Source: Streptomyces sp. MspMP-M5
GTDB lineage: Bacteria > Actinomycetota > Actinomycetes > Streptomycetales > Streptomycetaceae
Assembly: GCF_000373585.1 (NCBI RefSeq)
Contig: NZ_KB891880.1
Span: 48,757 to 112,756, forward strand
Direction of reading: 5' to 3'
DNA: 64,000 nt
The notes beneath the pieces were generated by a model. The model did no database searches and was not told the origin of the DNA. It saw only the letters and a list, made by a program, of their open reading frames with translations. Of this stretch, positions 8,491 through 20,309 are shown piece after piece. Position numbers and translations under genes: made by a program. The first letter of the stretch is position 1; each line of letters begins with the position of its first letter.

Positions 8491-9324
8491 ATGGCCAACG
8501 CCTCACGCCAAGTACTTTGGGAGTACTGGGGCGCGGAACTCAAGCGACACCGGGAGAACGCCGCCTTAACCCAGGAGATGCTGGGAGAGAAGGTGTTCGT
8601 CTCCGGCGGATATATCGGGCAGTTCGAGCAGGCGATCCGTCGGCCGCAGTTGGATGTCGCGATCCGCATCGACCAGGTGCTACAAACCGACGGTTTTTTC
8701 GAGCGGACGTGGCGGAAGCTGATCGACGACCAGCGGTACGCGGATTACTTCGCGAAGGTGGTGGAGCTGGAGGCCCAGGCGACGAAGATCTGCGACTTCG
8801 AGTCGATGGTGGTGCCGGGGCTGTTGCAGACCGCGGCGTACGCGAAAGCCCTCACGCTGGCAGGCAACCCCTTCGCCACGGACGAGTACGTCGACGAGAA
8901 GGTGCGTGCTCGTCTCGACCGTGCCGAGATCCTCAAGGGCGGCCCTCAGGACGGCTATTGGCCCATCCTGCACGAGGCGGTGCTCCGCATGCCGGTGGGC
9001 GGGCCGGCTGTCATGGCGGAGCAGTTGGAGCACATCGCACGCCTCGCACACGAGCGGAAGATCGTGGTTCAAGTGATGCCGTTCGCGGCCGGACCGTACC
9101 CGTCGGCGGGCAGGATGGTGACGTTGATGGAGTTCGCGGACGCGCCACCAACCGCCTATACAGAAGGCGTGTATTCAGGAACGCTGCTGGACGATCCGGC
9201 CATAGTGAGGCGCGTACAGCAGGACTACGATCTGGTGAGGGCCACCGCGCTGTCGCCGGAGGCGTCTCTGGCCCTGATCGAATCAGCGGCGGAGGAATAC
9301 CGACAATGCGCGAGTACGACCTGA
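8491..9324 (+). CDS. XRE family transcriptional regulator with DUF5753 domain
   Basis: This 277-residue protein has an N-terminal helix-turn-helix (about residues 15-65, LKRHRENAALTQEMLGEKVFVSG). The rest is the DUF5753 domain typical of Streptomyces WhiJ-like regulators (from about residue 95, VVPGLLQTAAYAKAL; later PFAAGPYPSAG). The ATG at 8491 is preceded by a purine-rich site (GGGAAAGGGAG). The 3' end overlaps the next gene by 19 bp, so the two are co-expressed. Paralogues of this pair influence sporulation and antibiotic production in other strains; the role here is inferred only. Confidence 0.92.
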   Translation: MANASRQVLWEYWGAELKRHRENAALTQEMLGEKVFVSGGYIGQFEQAIRRPQLDVAIRIDQVLQTDGFFERTWRKLIDDQRYADYFAKVVELEAQATKICDFESMVVPGLLQTAAYAKALTLAGNPFATDEYVDEKVRARLDRAEILKGGPQDGYWPILHEAVLRMPVGGPAVMAEQLEHIARLAHERKIVVQVMPFAAGPYPSAGRMVTLMEFADAPPTAYTEGVYSGTLLDDPAIVRRVQQDYDLVRATALSPEASLALIESAAEEYRQCASTT

Positions 9325-9518
9325 GCAACGCTCACTGGTACAAGAGCAGCTACAGCGATCACAACGGTGGCAGCTGCCTGGAGGTCTCGAACGACCTCCC
9401 CGGTGCCGTCCCCGTCCGTGACAGCAAAAACCCCCACGGCCCGGCGCTGGTCTTCCCGGCCGCGCGTTGGGCCTCGTTCGTGGACGCCGTCAAGGATGGC
9501 CGTATCGCGGCGGGCTGA
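9306..9518 (+). CDS. DUF397 domain small protein
   Basis: This 70-residue protein has the diagnostic DUF397 pattern: a W.KSSYS start (HWYKSSYSDHNGGSCLEV), VPVRDSKNP, and the C-terminal VFPAARWASFVDAVK. Members are encoded directly after XRE/DUF5753 regulators and are thought to act as their partners or antagonists. The start codon lies inside the preceding gene and GGAGGAA is upstream. In this locus the regulator, DUF397 protein and two divergent small genes form a four-gene module. Confidence 0.93.
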   Translation: MREYDLSNAHWYKSSYSDHNGGSCLEVSNDLPGAVPVRDSKNPHGPALVFPAARWASFVDAVKDGRIAAG

Positions 9519-9557
9519 CCGCCGCTCAGGCACGTCCCGTTCACGGCACCTCCACAA

Positions 9558-9587
9558 GGCCCCGCCATCCCTCCGGATGACGGGGCC
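9558..9587. terminator. Terminator after the XRE/DUF397 pair
   Basis: A 13-bp stem with one mismatch (9558-9570 with 9575-9587) and a 4-nt loop lies 40 bp downstream of the DUF397 stop. Confidence 0.7.
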
Positions 9588-9771
9588 GCATCACGTTACT
9601 CACCGGTCATCAAACTCATCCACGACTGAATGCGACCTTCCGCACTTCTCCGTCCTCCCACGTCACGGACCCTTACGGCGCGTCAGACGACAGGTAGCAT
9701 CGCGTGAACATCGGCGCACCGCAGCCGTGGCGTGGCCGAGACATCCCCGTCCGTCCCAAACGAGGATCTCG

Positions 9772-11262
9772 ATGACATCCATACCGCAGGCGCTGTTGTG
9801 GTGCCTCAGCGCAGGTACGGCCGCCGCCGTGGTCCTGGCGGCGCTCCTCGTCCGCGTGCGCAAGGAGCGTGCCGGTCTCAGAGCACGACTGACCGCCGCC
9901 GAGGAACACAACAGCGCCACGCTCCACAGCAACACGGAGCTGTCGGCCAGACTGCGGGCCACGGAGGCCGAGATCCGGCACCTGGCCGAGGCGCGGCTGC
10001 CCGACCTGACGCTGGCGCTGGCTCACCCGCACGTACCGGTGCGCGGCCTGCTGGACAAACGATTCGGCGGGTCGGAGACCGACGAGGCGCTGAACGCCGT
10101 GCTGGAGCAGGTCAGTGCGGCGATCACCAAGGAGCGCACCCGGGTCGACGCGGCGGCGCAGTCCACGCTGCGCGGTGCGACGACCACCATCCAGGCGCTG
10201 CTGTACCAGGTGCAGACGTCGCTGCAGACGATGCAGCACAAGTACGACGACCCGCAGATCGCGCAGGACCTGCTGGAGGCGGACTTCCTCAACGAGCAGG
10301 CGCTGCGGCGCGTCCAGGCCACGGGTGTGGTGTGCGGCGCCTGGCCGGGCCTGACCCGCGAGGACTCCTACCTCGCGGAGCTGGTCGTCGGCGCCACCTC
10401 GCGGCTGCGCGGCTACGAGCGGGTGCAGATCAGCAACCAGCTGCGGGACCCGGTCGCGGTGGTGGCGCGGGCCGTCGAGCCGATCGCGATCACCGTCACC
10501 GAGCTGCTGGCGAACGCGCTGCACCACTCGCACCGCGAACTACCGGTCACCGTCACGCTCCAGCAGGGCAACCGCGGCGCCTCGGTGATCATCGACGACT
10601 ACGGCGTCGGCATGCACGACGACGAGCTCAAGCACGCCATGGAGTTGCTGGCGGGCAGTGACAGCCTGCTGCTGACGCAGCTCGGCGACCCGCCGCGCTC
10701 GGGCTTCGCCGCCGCCGGCCAGCTGGTGCGGCAGTACGGGTACGGGGTGCACGTGGAGCCGTCGCCGTACGGAGGGGTGCGAGCCGTGGTGTACATCCCG
10801 GGCGATCCGCTGCTGACCGTGCTCGACGAGGGCGCGCGGCCGATGTCGGTGATGGCGCCGATGCCGCACCGGGCCCCCGGCGGGCCGCGGGACCGGGCGG
10901 CGGTACCGTCCGCGATGCCGACCGGGGCGACCGCGCCGGCCACCCCCGCGGGTGCCGCTCCGGCCGCGCCCCCCGCGGCGCCCGCGCAGCCGGGGCCCGC
11001 GCACGCCGCTCCGGCCCCGGCCGCCGCGGAGTCCACCGCGCCGGAGCCCGTGCAGCCGCCCGCCGAGGGTGAGTTGCCGCGCCGCCGGCGCCGCCGTCCG
11101 GTCGCCGAGCAGGAGGTCGACACCCCCACCGAAACGCTCAACCTGCGCTCCCCGGAGGAGACCGGGTCCCGCTGGGCGGCGCTCCAGCGAGGCACCGAGT
11201 CCGGCCGGGCCGCAGCCCAGACAGAACCCCCGCGCAGTCCCGAAGGGAACGCCCAGTCATGA
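9772..11262 (+). CDS. cvnA: Conservon sensor protein CvnA (histidine-kinase-like ATPase)
   Basis: This 496-residue protein has one N-terminal membrane segment (about residues 6-26), a coiled linker, and a HATPase_c domain with N-box ELLANALHHSHRE, G1 IDDYGVGM and a later SGFAAAGQLVRQYG. The C-terminal ~140 residues are Pro/Ala-rich and disordered. CvnA proteins act as membrane sensors with the roadblock, DUF742 and GTPase proteins encoded next, forming a G-protein-like complex. The ATG at 9772 has GAGGATCT upstream. The stop overlaps cvnB (ATGA). A TAGCAT -10-like sequence lies upstream near 9693-9698. Confidence 0.93.
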   Translation: MTSIPQALLWCLSAGTAAAVVLAALLVRVRKERAGLRARLTAAEEHNSATLHSNTELSARLRATEAEIRHLAEARLPDLTLALAHPHVPVRGLLDKRFGGSETDEALNAVLEQVSAAITKERTRVDAAAQSTLRGATTTIQALLYQVQTSLQTMQHKYDDPQIAQDLLEADFLNEQALRRVQATGVVCGAWPGLTREDSYLAELVVGATSRLRGYERVQISNQLRDPVAVVARAVEPIAITVTELLANALHHSHRELPVTVTLQQGNRGASVIIDDYGVGMHDDELKHAMELLAGSDSLLLTQLGDPPRSGFAAAGQLVRQYGYGVHVEPSPYGGVRAVVYIPGDPLLTVLDEGARPMSVMAPMPHRAPGGPRDRAAVPSAMPTGATAPATPAGAAPAAPPAAPAQPGPAHAAPAPAAAESTAPEPVQPPAEGELPRRRRRRPVAEQEVDTPTETLNLRSPEETGSRWAALQRGTESGRAAAQTEPPRSPEGNAQS

Positions 11263-11687
11263 ACAGCCCCACCCGCCGCCGTGTCACCGAGGACAAGTCC
11301 TGGGTGCTGGCTCCCCTGTTGGAGCTGCCACATGTCGTCCACGCCGCCGTCATCTCCGGCGACGGCTTCATCGAGGGGGCCTCGCCGGGCCTGTCGCGGG
11401 AGGCCGCGGAGGGCGTCGCGGCGATGATGTCGGCGCTCCAGGGCGCGGGGCGCGCGGTGACCGCGGCGTTCACGGAGAAGGACGACGCCCGGCTGCGGCA
11501 GACCGTGATCGAGTCCGAGGAGGGTTTCGTTTTCGCGATCCCGGCGGGTGAGAACACCTGCCTGGCCGTATTCGCCGATCCGGAGGTGAACATGGGCGTC
11601 GTCGCGCACCACATGCAGATCCAGGTGACGACCCTGGGCAAGAAGGTCATGAACAGCCCGGCGCGGGACACCGGTGGCCTGGTATGA
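11259..11687 (+). CDS. cvnB: Conservon roadblock/LC7 protein CvnB
   Basis: This 142-residue roadblock/LC7-domain protein (LPHVVHAAVISGDGFIEG ... VAAMMSAL ... FADPEVNMGVVAHHM) probably modulates the GTPase CvnD, as roadblock proteins do for small Ras-like GTPases. It overlaps cvnA and cvnC by four bases on each side (ATGA), which suggests tight translational coupling and fixed stoichiometry. Confidence 0.94.
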   Translation: MNSPTRRRVTEDKSWVLAPLLELPHVVHAAVISGDGFIEGASPGLSREAAEGVAAMMSALQGAGRAVTAAFTEKDDARLRQTVIESEEGFVFAIPAGENTCLAVFADPEVNMGVVAHHMQIQVTTLGKKVMNSPARDTGGLV

Positions 11688-12046
11688 CGCCGCGGCAGAG
11701 CAGCGGACGGCGCCTGGTACCGGCCTATCTGGCGACCGGCGGACGCGCCCGACCGAGCCGCAACACACTGGACCGGCTGACCGTGCTGATCAGTGTGGAC
11801 ATGCCGCTCACCAGCGAGATACGCCCCGAGGAGCACCGGATTCTGGAGTTGCTCCGGCCCGGGGCGCTGACTCTGGCCGAGGTGGCCGCCCATCTGCACC
11901 TCCCGGTGAGCGTGGTGAAGGTGCTGGTGGCCGACCTCGTCGATGCCGGGCGCCTGCACGCCCGAGTCCCCATACCCGAAGCCGAGCAATTCGACCGGCA
12001 GATCCTGGAGAGGGTTCTCGATGGACTCCGCTCTCTCAAGTCCTAG
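11684..12046 (+). CDS. cvnC: Conservon DUF742 protein CvnC
   Basis: This 120-residue DUF742 protein has the family core LVPAYLATGGRARPSRN at the N-terminus and a winged-helix-like C-terminal half (EHRILELLRPGALTLAEVAAHLHLPVSVVKVLVADLVDAG). It is an invariant part of Streptomyces conservons; its biochemical role is not settled. The start overlaps cvnB and the end overlaps cvnD by 26 bp. Confidence 0.93.
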   Translation: MTPRQSSGRRLVPAYLATGGRARPSRNTLDRLTVLISVDMPLTSEIRPEEHRILELLRPGALTLAEVAAHLHLPVSVVKVLVADLVDAGRLHARVPIPEAEQFDRQILERVLDGLRSLKS

Positions 12047-12653
12047 CCCCGGCGCCGGGACCGGCCACATGTACCTCGCCGGCGAGCACCAGACCCTGGT
12101 GAAACTGCTGGTCGCCGGCCCGTTCGGGGTCGGCAAGACCACGCTGATCCGGGCGCTGTCGGAGACCCCGCCGCTGCACACCGAAGAAGTGATGACGCAG
12201 TCCGGCGCGATGGTCGACGACCTCGCCGGAGTGCGGGACAAGACCACCACCACCGTCGCCATCGACTTCGGGCGGCTGACGCTGACCGAGGACCTGGTGC
12301 TGTACCTGTTCGGCACCCCGGGGCAGAAGCGTTTCCGTCCGCTGTGGCAGGACATCGCCCGCGGTGCGCTGGGCGCCCTGGTCCTCGCGGACACCCGCCG
12401 GCTGGCGGACTCGTTCGAGGTGATGGACATCGTGGAGGAGGCCGGGCTGCGCTACGCGGTCGCGGTCAACACCTTCCCCGACGCCCCGCAGTACGACGTC
12501 CCCAAGCTCCGCGAGGCCCTCGACCTGCACCCGGACACCCCGCTGGTGCTGTGCGACGCCCGCGACCGGGAGCAGTCCGTCGACGCGCTGATCTCGCTGG
12601 TCCGCCATGTCCTGGACCACACGCCCCAGCCCGAGGAGAACCCGATCCCGTGA
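12021..12653 (+). CDS. cvnD: Conservon GTPase CvnD
   Basis: This 210-residue Ras/MglA-like GTP-binding protein has P-loop GPFGVGKTT, switch region T in KTTTTVAIDFG, G3-like LFGTPGQKRFRP, and a G4 position occupied by AVNTF instead of NKxD, a typical conservon deviation. It is expected to switch between GDP and GTP forms under CvnA-C control. The ATG at 12021 lies inside cvnC, with GGAGAGGG upstream. Its stop overlaps the GTG of the next gene. Confidence 0.93.
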   Translation: MDSALSSPSPGAGTGHMYLAGEHQTLVKLLVAGPFGVGKTTLIRALSETPPLHTEEVMTQSGAMVDDLAGVRDKTTTTVAIDFGRLTLTEDLVLYLFGTPGQKRFRPLWQDIARGALGALVLADTRRLADSFEVMDIVEEAGLRYAVAVNTFPDAPQYDVPKLREALDLHPDTPLVLCDARDREQSVDALISLVRHVLDHTPQPEENPIP

Positions 12654-14080
12654 CTTCCCCGTACGAGCCGGGCGCCGCCCCGCCGCCGTCCTGCCCCGGG
12701 CAGGCCGTTCCACCGCAGCCGGAGGCCGCCGCTCCGCCGCCGGGCTGTCCGGCGCACGGGATGCCGCCGCAGGCCCCGGCGCCCCCGGACGCGTACGCGC
12801 CGGTGAAGCTGTACGGACCGGAGTTCGCCGCGGACCCGCAGCGGGTCTACGCGCAGCTGCGGCAGTACGGGGCGGTGGCGCCGGTGGAGATCGCGCCCGA
12901 GGTGACCGCGATGCTGGTGACCGACTACCGGGCGGCGCTGGACCTGCTGAACGACGACAGCACCTGGTCCAAGGACTCCCGGGCCTGGATGCAGACCGTC
13001 CCGGCGGACTCGCCGGTCATGCCGATGCTGCACTGGCGGCCGAACGTCTTCTACAGCGACGGCCCGGCGCACGTCCGCTACCGCGACGTGATCGTCGACA
13101 GCTTCAAGCTCGTCGAGCCGCACGAGCTGCGGGCGCGGGTGCACCACGCGGCGGACACCCTGATCCAGCGGTTCGGCGCCCGCGGCGAGGCGGACCTGAT
13201 CGCGGACTACGCGCGGCTGATCCCGCTGCTGATGTTCAACACCCTCTTCGGGCTGCCCGATTCCTACAGCGAGCGGCTGATCGCGGCCATCGCGGGGATG
13301 ATGGAGGGCAACTCCCCGGAGGAGGCGAACGCCGCCAACGAGGCGTACACGCAGTACATCATGGAGCTGGTCGGCGCGAAGAAGGCACAGCGCGGGCCGG
13401 ACCTCACGTCGTGGATGATGGACCATCCCAACGACCTGGGCGACGAGGAACTGATCCACAACATCATCCTCGTGATGGGCGCGGGCAACGAGCCGCTGGC
13501 CAACCTCATCGGCAACTCGCTGGCCCGGATGCTCTCCGACGACCGCTACTACCACACCGTCTCCGGCGGCGCGCTGACCGTCCACGACGCCATCAACGAG
13601 GTGCTGTGGAACGACCCGCCGATGGCCAACTACTCCGCGCACTTCCCGGTCCGGGACGTCTTCTTCCACGGCACCTGGCTGCGCGCCGGGCAGCTGGTGA
13701 TGGTCTCGTACGCGGCGGCCAACAGCCAGTTCGACACCACCGGTGTGGACGGGCCGGGGTCGGGCAGCGGATCGCACCTGGCGTGGGCGGCGGGGCCGCA
13801 CGCCTGCCCGGTGAAGCGGCATGCGCTGCTGATCGCCGTCACCGCCATCGAGCGGCTCACCGCCTGGCTCTCGGACATCGAACTCACCGTCCAGCCCAGT
13901 GAGTTGACGTGGCGCAACGGGGCCTTCCACCGGGCCCTGACCGCTCTCCCGACCCGCTTCACCCCCATCACCCCGGATCAGGCAGGAGCCACGCCATGGC
14001 ACAACAGCGAACGCGGCCCTTCGTCATCGACCCCGCCGGAACCGACGTCCACGGGGAGAACGCCCGCCTCCGCGCACTAG
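12650..14080 (+). CDS. cvnE: Cytochrome P450, CYP157-like, lacking the ExxR motif (CvnE)
   Basis: This 476-residue P450 has a Pro/Ala-rich N-terminal extension of about 45 residues. The K-helix reads NEVLWNDPP (Glu 317 to Trp 320), so the Arg of ExxR is replaced by Trp. The I-helix has GAGNEPL with Pro where the proton-relay Thr usually sits. The heme loop is AAGPHACPVKRHA with Cys 386. Loss of ExxR is a documented property of the CYP157 family encoded in conservons, so this is not a pseudogene. The start GTG overlaps the cvnD stop. It shares 85 bp with the next P450. Catalytic activity is uncertain. Confidence 0.9.
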   Translation: MTSPYEPGAAPPPSCPGQAVPPQPEAAAPPPGCPAHGMPPQAPAPPDAYAPVKLYGPEFAADPQRVYAQLRQYGAVAPVEIAPEVTAMLVTDYRAALDLLNDDSTWSKDSRAWMQTVPADSPVMPMLHWRPNVFYSDGPAHVRYRDVIVDSFKLVEPHELRARVHHAADTLIQRFGARGEADLIADYARLIPLLMFNTLFGLPDSYSERLIAAIAGMMEGNSPEEANAANEAYTQYIMELVGAKKAQRGPDLTSWMMDHPNDLGDEELIHNIILVMGAGNEPLANLIGNSLARMLSDDRYYHTVSGGALTVHDAINEVLWNDPPMANYSAHFPVRDVFFHGTWLRAGQLVMVSYAAANSQFDTTGVDGPGSGSGSHLAWAAGPHACPVKRHALLIAVTAIERLTAWLSDIELTVQPSELTWRNGAFHRALTALPTRFTPITPDQAGATPWHNSERGPSSSTPPEPTSTGRTPASAH

Positions 14081-15228
14081 GTCCGGCGGCCCGGATCGAG
14101 CTGCCCGGCGGCATCCAGGCGTGGGGGATCACCGGTCACGCCCTGCTGAAGCAGCTGCTGACCGACGACCGGATCTCGAAGAACCCGCGCGCGCACTGGC
14201 CGGAGTGGCAGCGCGCGGAGGTGCGCGGCAGCTGGCTCCAGTCGTGGATCGGTGTGACGAACATGTTCACCGCCTACGGCGTCGACCACCGCCGGCTGCG
14301 GAAGCTGATCGCCCCGGCGTTCACCGCGCGCCGCACCGAGGCCATGGTGCCGCGGGTGAAGGAGATCACCCGCGACTTACTGGACGGACTGGCGGCGCGC
14401 CCCGCCGGCGAGGTCGTCGACCTGCGGGAGTCCTTCAACCACCCGCTCCCCATGCAGGTGATCTGCGAGCTGTTCGGCTATCCGGAGGGCGAGCCGCGGC
14501 GCGAACTGGCCCGGGTCGTCGCGGAGATCATGGACACCACGGCCACCCCGGAGCAGGCCGCGGCGACCCAGCGGGCGGTGGCCGAGCTGCTCGGCTCGCT
14601 GGTCGCGGCCAAGCGCGCGGCGCCCGCGGACGACCTGACCAGCCTGCTGGTGGCGGCCCGGGACGACGAGGGCCAGGGGATGACCGAGAAGGAGCTGCTG
14701 GACACCCTGCTGCTGGTCATCGGCGCCGGCCACGAGACCACCGTCGACCTGCTGGGGAACGCGGTGTTCGCGCTGCTGACCCACCCCGAGCAGCTGAAGC
14801 TGGTACGGGCGGGCGGCGCGTCGTGGAACGACGTGATCGAGGAGACGCTGCGCTGGATGCCGAGCATCGCGAGCCTGCCGCTGCGGTTCGCGGTGGCGGA
14901 CGTCGAGCTGCCGGACGGCGAGGTGATCCGCAAGGGCGAGGCCCTGCTGCCGATGTACGCGGCGGCGGGCCGGGACCCGGAGCAGCACGGCGCGGACGCC
15001 GCGGAGTTCGACGTCCGGCGGGCGGCGCAGGAGCATCTGGCGTTCGGGCACGGGGTGCACCACTGCATCGGCGCGCCGCTGGCCCGGCTGGAGGCGCGGA
15101 CCGCGCTGCCGGCGCTCTTCGAACGGTTCCCGGACATCCAACTGGCCGCCGCACCCGAGGAGTTGACGCCCGCGGGCGGCTTCATCGCGGGCGGCCTGGC
15201 GAGCCTGCCGGTGCGGCTGACGGCGTGA
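13996..15228 (+). CDS. Cytochrome P450, CYP154-like
   Basis: This 410-residue P450 has all canonical motifs: I-helix IGAGHETTVDLL, K-helix EETLRWMPS (ExxR), and heme loop FGHGVHHCIGAPLARLEA. The ATG at 13996 has GGCAGGAG upstream and lies inside the previous gene. CYP157-CYP154 pairs are a recurring conservon feature, and CYP154 members hydroxylate steroids, flavonoids or macrolide-like substrates. The substrate here is unknown. A 15-bp terminator follows at 15287. Confidence 0.93.
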   Translation: MAQQRTRPFVIDPAGTDVHGENARLRALGPAARIELPGGIQAWGITGHALLKQLLTDDRISKNPRAHWPEWQRAEVRGSWLQSWIGVTNMFTAYGVDHRRLRKLIAPAFTARRTEAMVPRVKEITRDLLDGLAARPAGEVVDLRESFNHPLPMQVICELFGYPEGEPRRELARVVAEIMDTTATPEQAAATQRAVAELLGSLVAAKRAAPADDLTSLLVAARDDEGQGMTEKELLDTLLLVIGAGHETTVDLLGNAVFALLTHPEQLKLVRAGGASWNDVIEETLRWMPSIASLPLRFAVADVELPDGEVIRKGEALLPMYAAAGRDPEQHGADAAEFDVRRAAQEHLAFGHGVHHCIGAPLARLEARTALPALFERFPDIQLAAAPEELTPAGGFIAGGLASLPVRLTA

Positions 15229-15286
15229 GCCGCACGGCCTGAGCCGCACCCGAGGCACGTGCGCCGGGAAGCCCCCGGCAGGCATG

Positions 15287-15322
15287 CGGCCCCGCCACCG
15301 GTGACATCCGGTGGCGGGGCCG
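15287..15322 (+). terminator. Terminator of the conservon operon
   Basis: A perfect 15-bp stem (15287-15301 with 15308-15322) and a 6-nt loop lie 58 bp after the CYP154 stop. Confidence 0.8.
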
Positions 15323-15341
15323 TCCTCGTGCCGGGCGGCGC

Positions 15342-15522
15342 CTGGGTCCTGTCGTCAAACTCCCGTCGTTCGCCCGGAGGGCGGGCCTCGCGGCGTCTGG
15401 TGCGTGCGATCGCAAGGCGGAGGGTCGTCCCGGGACTGGGCGTCCCGGGACGAACCCGACAACGCGGCGAGCGTGCGTGCCAGGCGTCGCGAGGCAGGCG
15501 GGAGTTTGACGACAGGACCCAG
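15342..15522. mobile_element. 181-bp MITE-like nested inverted repeat
   Basis: The ends are perfect 24-bp inverted repeats (15342-15365 and 15499-15522, beginning CTGGGTCCTGTCGTC). Inside, GCCTCGCGGCG on the left matches the complement of CGTCGCGAGGC on the right with mostly transition differences. The centre is a 12-bp stem (TCGTCCCGGGAC / GTCCCGGGACGA) with a 5-nt loop. The whole element can fold into one long hairpin. No reading frame of note is present. It sits between the conservon terminator and the TerB-like gene. A non-autonomous transposable element is the likeliest identity. Confidence 0.7.
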
Positions 15523-15591
15523 GGGCGGGGCGCCGCCATGGGCCGGGGCCTGCGGCCGCGTGAGCCGGCTCCAGAACGCTTCTGAAGCGCC

Positions 15592-16311
15592 CTAGCCGCG
15601 GTAGCGGGGCGAGCGGGCCGCCGCGGTCAGCAGCCGGCCGATGTCGTCCGGGTCGAGCGTCAGGGCGGCGCCGGCGGTGCTGAGCACCTCGCGTTCGGCG
15701 GGGGTGCAGGGGCCGTCGGCGAGGGCGATCCGGGCGGCCTGGAGGAGCAGCGACTCCCGCCCGGCGGGGGCGAGATGGGGCGCCAGCGGCTCCAGCGCCT
15801 CGTGCAGCTCTATGGCCAGCGCGGTACCGCACGGGTCGAGGCCCTGGTGGCCGCAGTGGCCGCCGGTGGCCGCCTCGTAGGTGCCGGTCATCCGGCCGGT
15901 GTCGGCTGCGAGGGCGGCGAGGAGGGTGAGCAGCTGGTCCTCGGTGCAGTCGGCGGACCCGGCCGCGCGGACGGCGGCGACCGCGGTGTCGCGGACCGTG
16001 CGGGAGGCCGTGCCGCCGGCCGCCAGCAGGGCCAGGGTCAGGGTGTGGACGGCGTCCCGGAGCATCGTGGAGAGCCGTACGGTGGTCGGGTGGTCGAGCG
16101 CGTCCAGCCCGAAGTGGCCCCGGCAGGCGGAGCATTCGAGGACCGGGCCGGCGTCGCCGCGGGCGAGGACCGGGATGCCGAGGACGGTGAGGCGGCGCCG
16201 GCCGGTGCGGCGGAGGTAGTTGCGGTCGCCGCCGCACTCGGGGCAGAAGAACTCGCCGTCGGCGACGGTCCGCCACGATGTGCGCACCCCCACCACACAG
16301 CCGTTGCGCAT
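15592..16311 (-). CDS. TerB-like protein with N-terminal zinc ribbon
   Basis: This 239-residue protein starts with a Cys4 zinc ribbon (FFCPECGGDRNYLRR ... LECSACRGHF). The helical domain that follows resembles the TerB/tellurite-resistance fold, with repeated acidic helices such as IALADGPCTPAEREVLSTAG. TerB proteins are linked to stress and metal responses, but the exact role is unknown. The ATG at 16311 has GGAGGA upstream. It is downstream of leuA on the same strand, separated by a terminator. Confidence 0.8.
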   Translation of the reverse strand: MRNGCVVGVRTSWRTVADGEFFCPECGGDRNYLRRTGRRRLTVLGIPVLARGDAGPVLECSACRGHFGLDALDHPTTVRLSTMLRDAVHTLTLALLAAGGTASRTVRDTAVAAVRAAGSADCTEDQLLTLLAALAADTGRMTGTYEAATGGHCGHQGLDPCGTALAIELHEALEPLAPHLAPAGRESLLLQAARIALADGPCTPAEREVLSTAGAALTLDPDDIGRLLTAAARSPRYRG

Positions 16312-16517
16312 CACGTCAGTCCTCCGTAACTCCCCCACGCCTCAAGGCCACGGTGGCGCACCCCCGGCCCCGTCGCCGTTCGTTACGTGATGTTAGCCAC
16401 ATCGGTGATGCGCCGTCAGCACCCCGTATCGGACAACGCCCGGCCCGCTGGCCGGAATACCGGCGCCGATGCGTACGAAGTGTGTACGGCACGCGGGACG
16501 GCGCCGGAGGGCGCGGG

Positions 16518-16554
16518 ACGGCCCCGCCGCTCCGGGCGGGAGCGGCGGGGCCGT
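16518..16554 (-). terminator. leuA terminator
   Basis: A perfect 16-bp stem (16518-16533 with 16539-16554) and a 5-nt loop begin 24 bp after the leuA stop codon. Confidence 0.85.
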
Positions 16555-16577
16555 ACGGGAGATGCCGCGACCGGGGG

Positions 16578-19719
<3,142 letters not shown>

Positions 19720-19783
19720 CCCGCCCCGGGGAGGGGATGGCCGCCCGCGCGACTATTCCCTCCCCCTCGGGTAGAAGCCCCCC

Positions 19784-20050
19784 ATGCGCATCCACATCCG
19801 CCGCACCGGCGGCTTCGCCGGCATCGAGCGGCACGCCGAGATCGACACGGACGACTACCCCGACGCGGCCGAGCTGCAGACCCTGGCCGCACACGCCCTG
19901 GCGGCGGCGCACGCGACGCCCCCCGCCGGCGTCCCCGACGGCTTCCGCTACACCCTCACCATCGACGGAAAAACCGCCTACTGCGCGGACCCGCAGCTCA
20001 CCGACGAACAGCGCGAACTGATCACCCGGGTACTGAAGGAGGGGGCGTAG
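19784..20050 (+). CDS. Emfourin-like inhibitor of the adjacent M4 protease
   Basis: This 88-residue protein begins MRIHIRRTGGFAGIERHAEI and has an acidic middle and C-terminal helix (TDEQRELITRVLKEG). Its size, the N-terminal GGFAG motif and its position 64 bp after a protealysin-like protease fit the emfourin family, the protein inhibitors encoded in protealysin operons. The function is inferred from that gene pairing. It lacks a signal peptide, consistent with guarding a cytoplasmic protease. Confidence 0.75.
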   Translation: MRIHIRRTGGFAGIERHAEIDTDDYPDAAELQTLAAHALAAAHATPPAGVPDGFRYTLTIDGKTAYCADPQLTDEQRELITRVLKEGA

Positions 20051-20309
20051 CGGCACCGGGCCGCGCCGCCCTTGCCCCAACTCCCCTGCCGGACAGATCA
20101 CTTGAGACCGCGTCTTGCGGCCGCGTGTTGGGGGCGCGCGTTGGGGGCGCATGCCCCTTGACACCGTTACCGGCGACGGGGCCGATGACGGCTCCGCCCC
20201 CTCCGACTTCTCCGGCGTCCGGCTGCCGGCCGGTCTGCCGTTCGCGCCTCGGGAGATCGAGGGGCGCCCCCGCACCGACTTCGGTCCACGAGCGGTACGG
20301 GGCGAGTGG
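20051..20309. other. Intergenic stretch, no convincing gene
   Basis: The segment between the emfourin-like gene and the 517-bp element is open in one frame (20115-20339). That frame runs into the terminal repeat of the element and has no recognisable motif, so it may be a decayed fragment or chance. It contains a direct repeat of GCGTTGGGGGCGC/GTGTTGGGGGCGC near 20125-20150. Confidence 0.5.

Noticed and set aside
12650..14080. The first P450 as a pseudogene because ExxR is missing
   Set aside because: The frame is intact and overlaps its neighbours as in an operon; loss of ExxR is a known CYP157 property.
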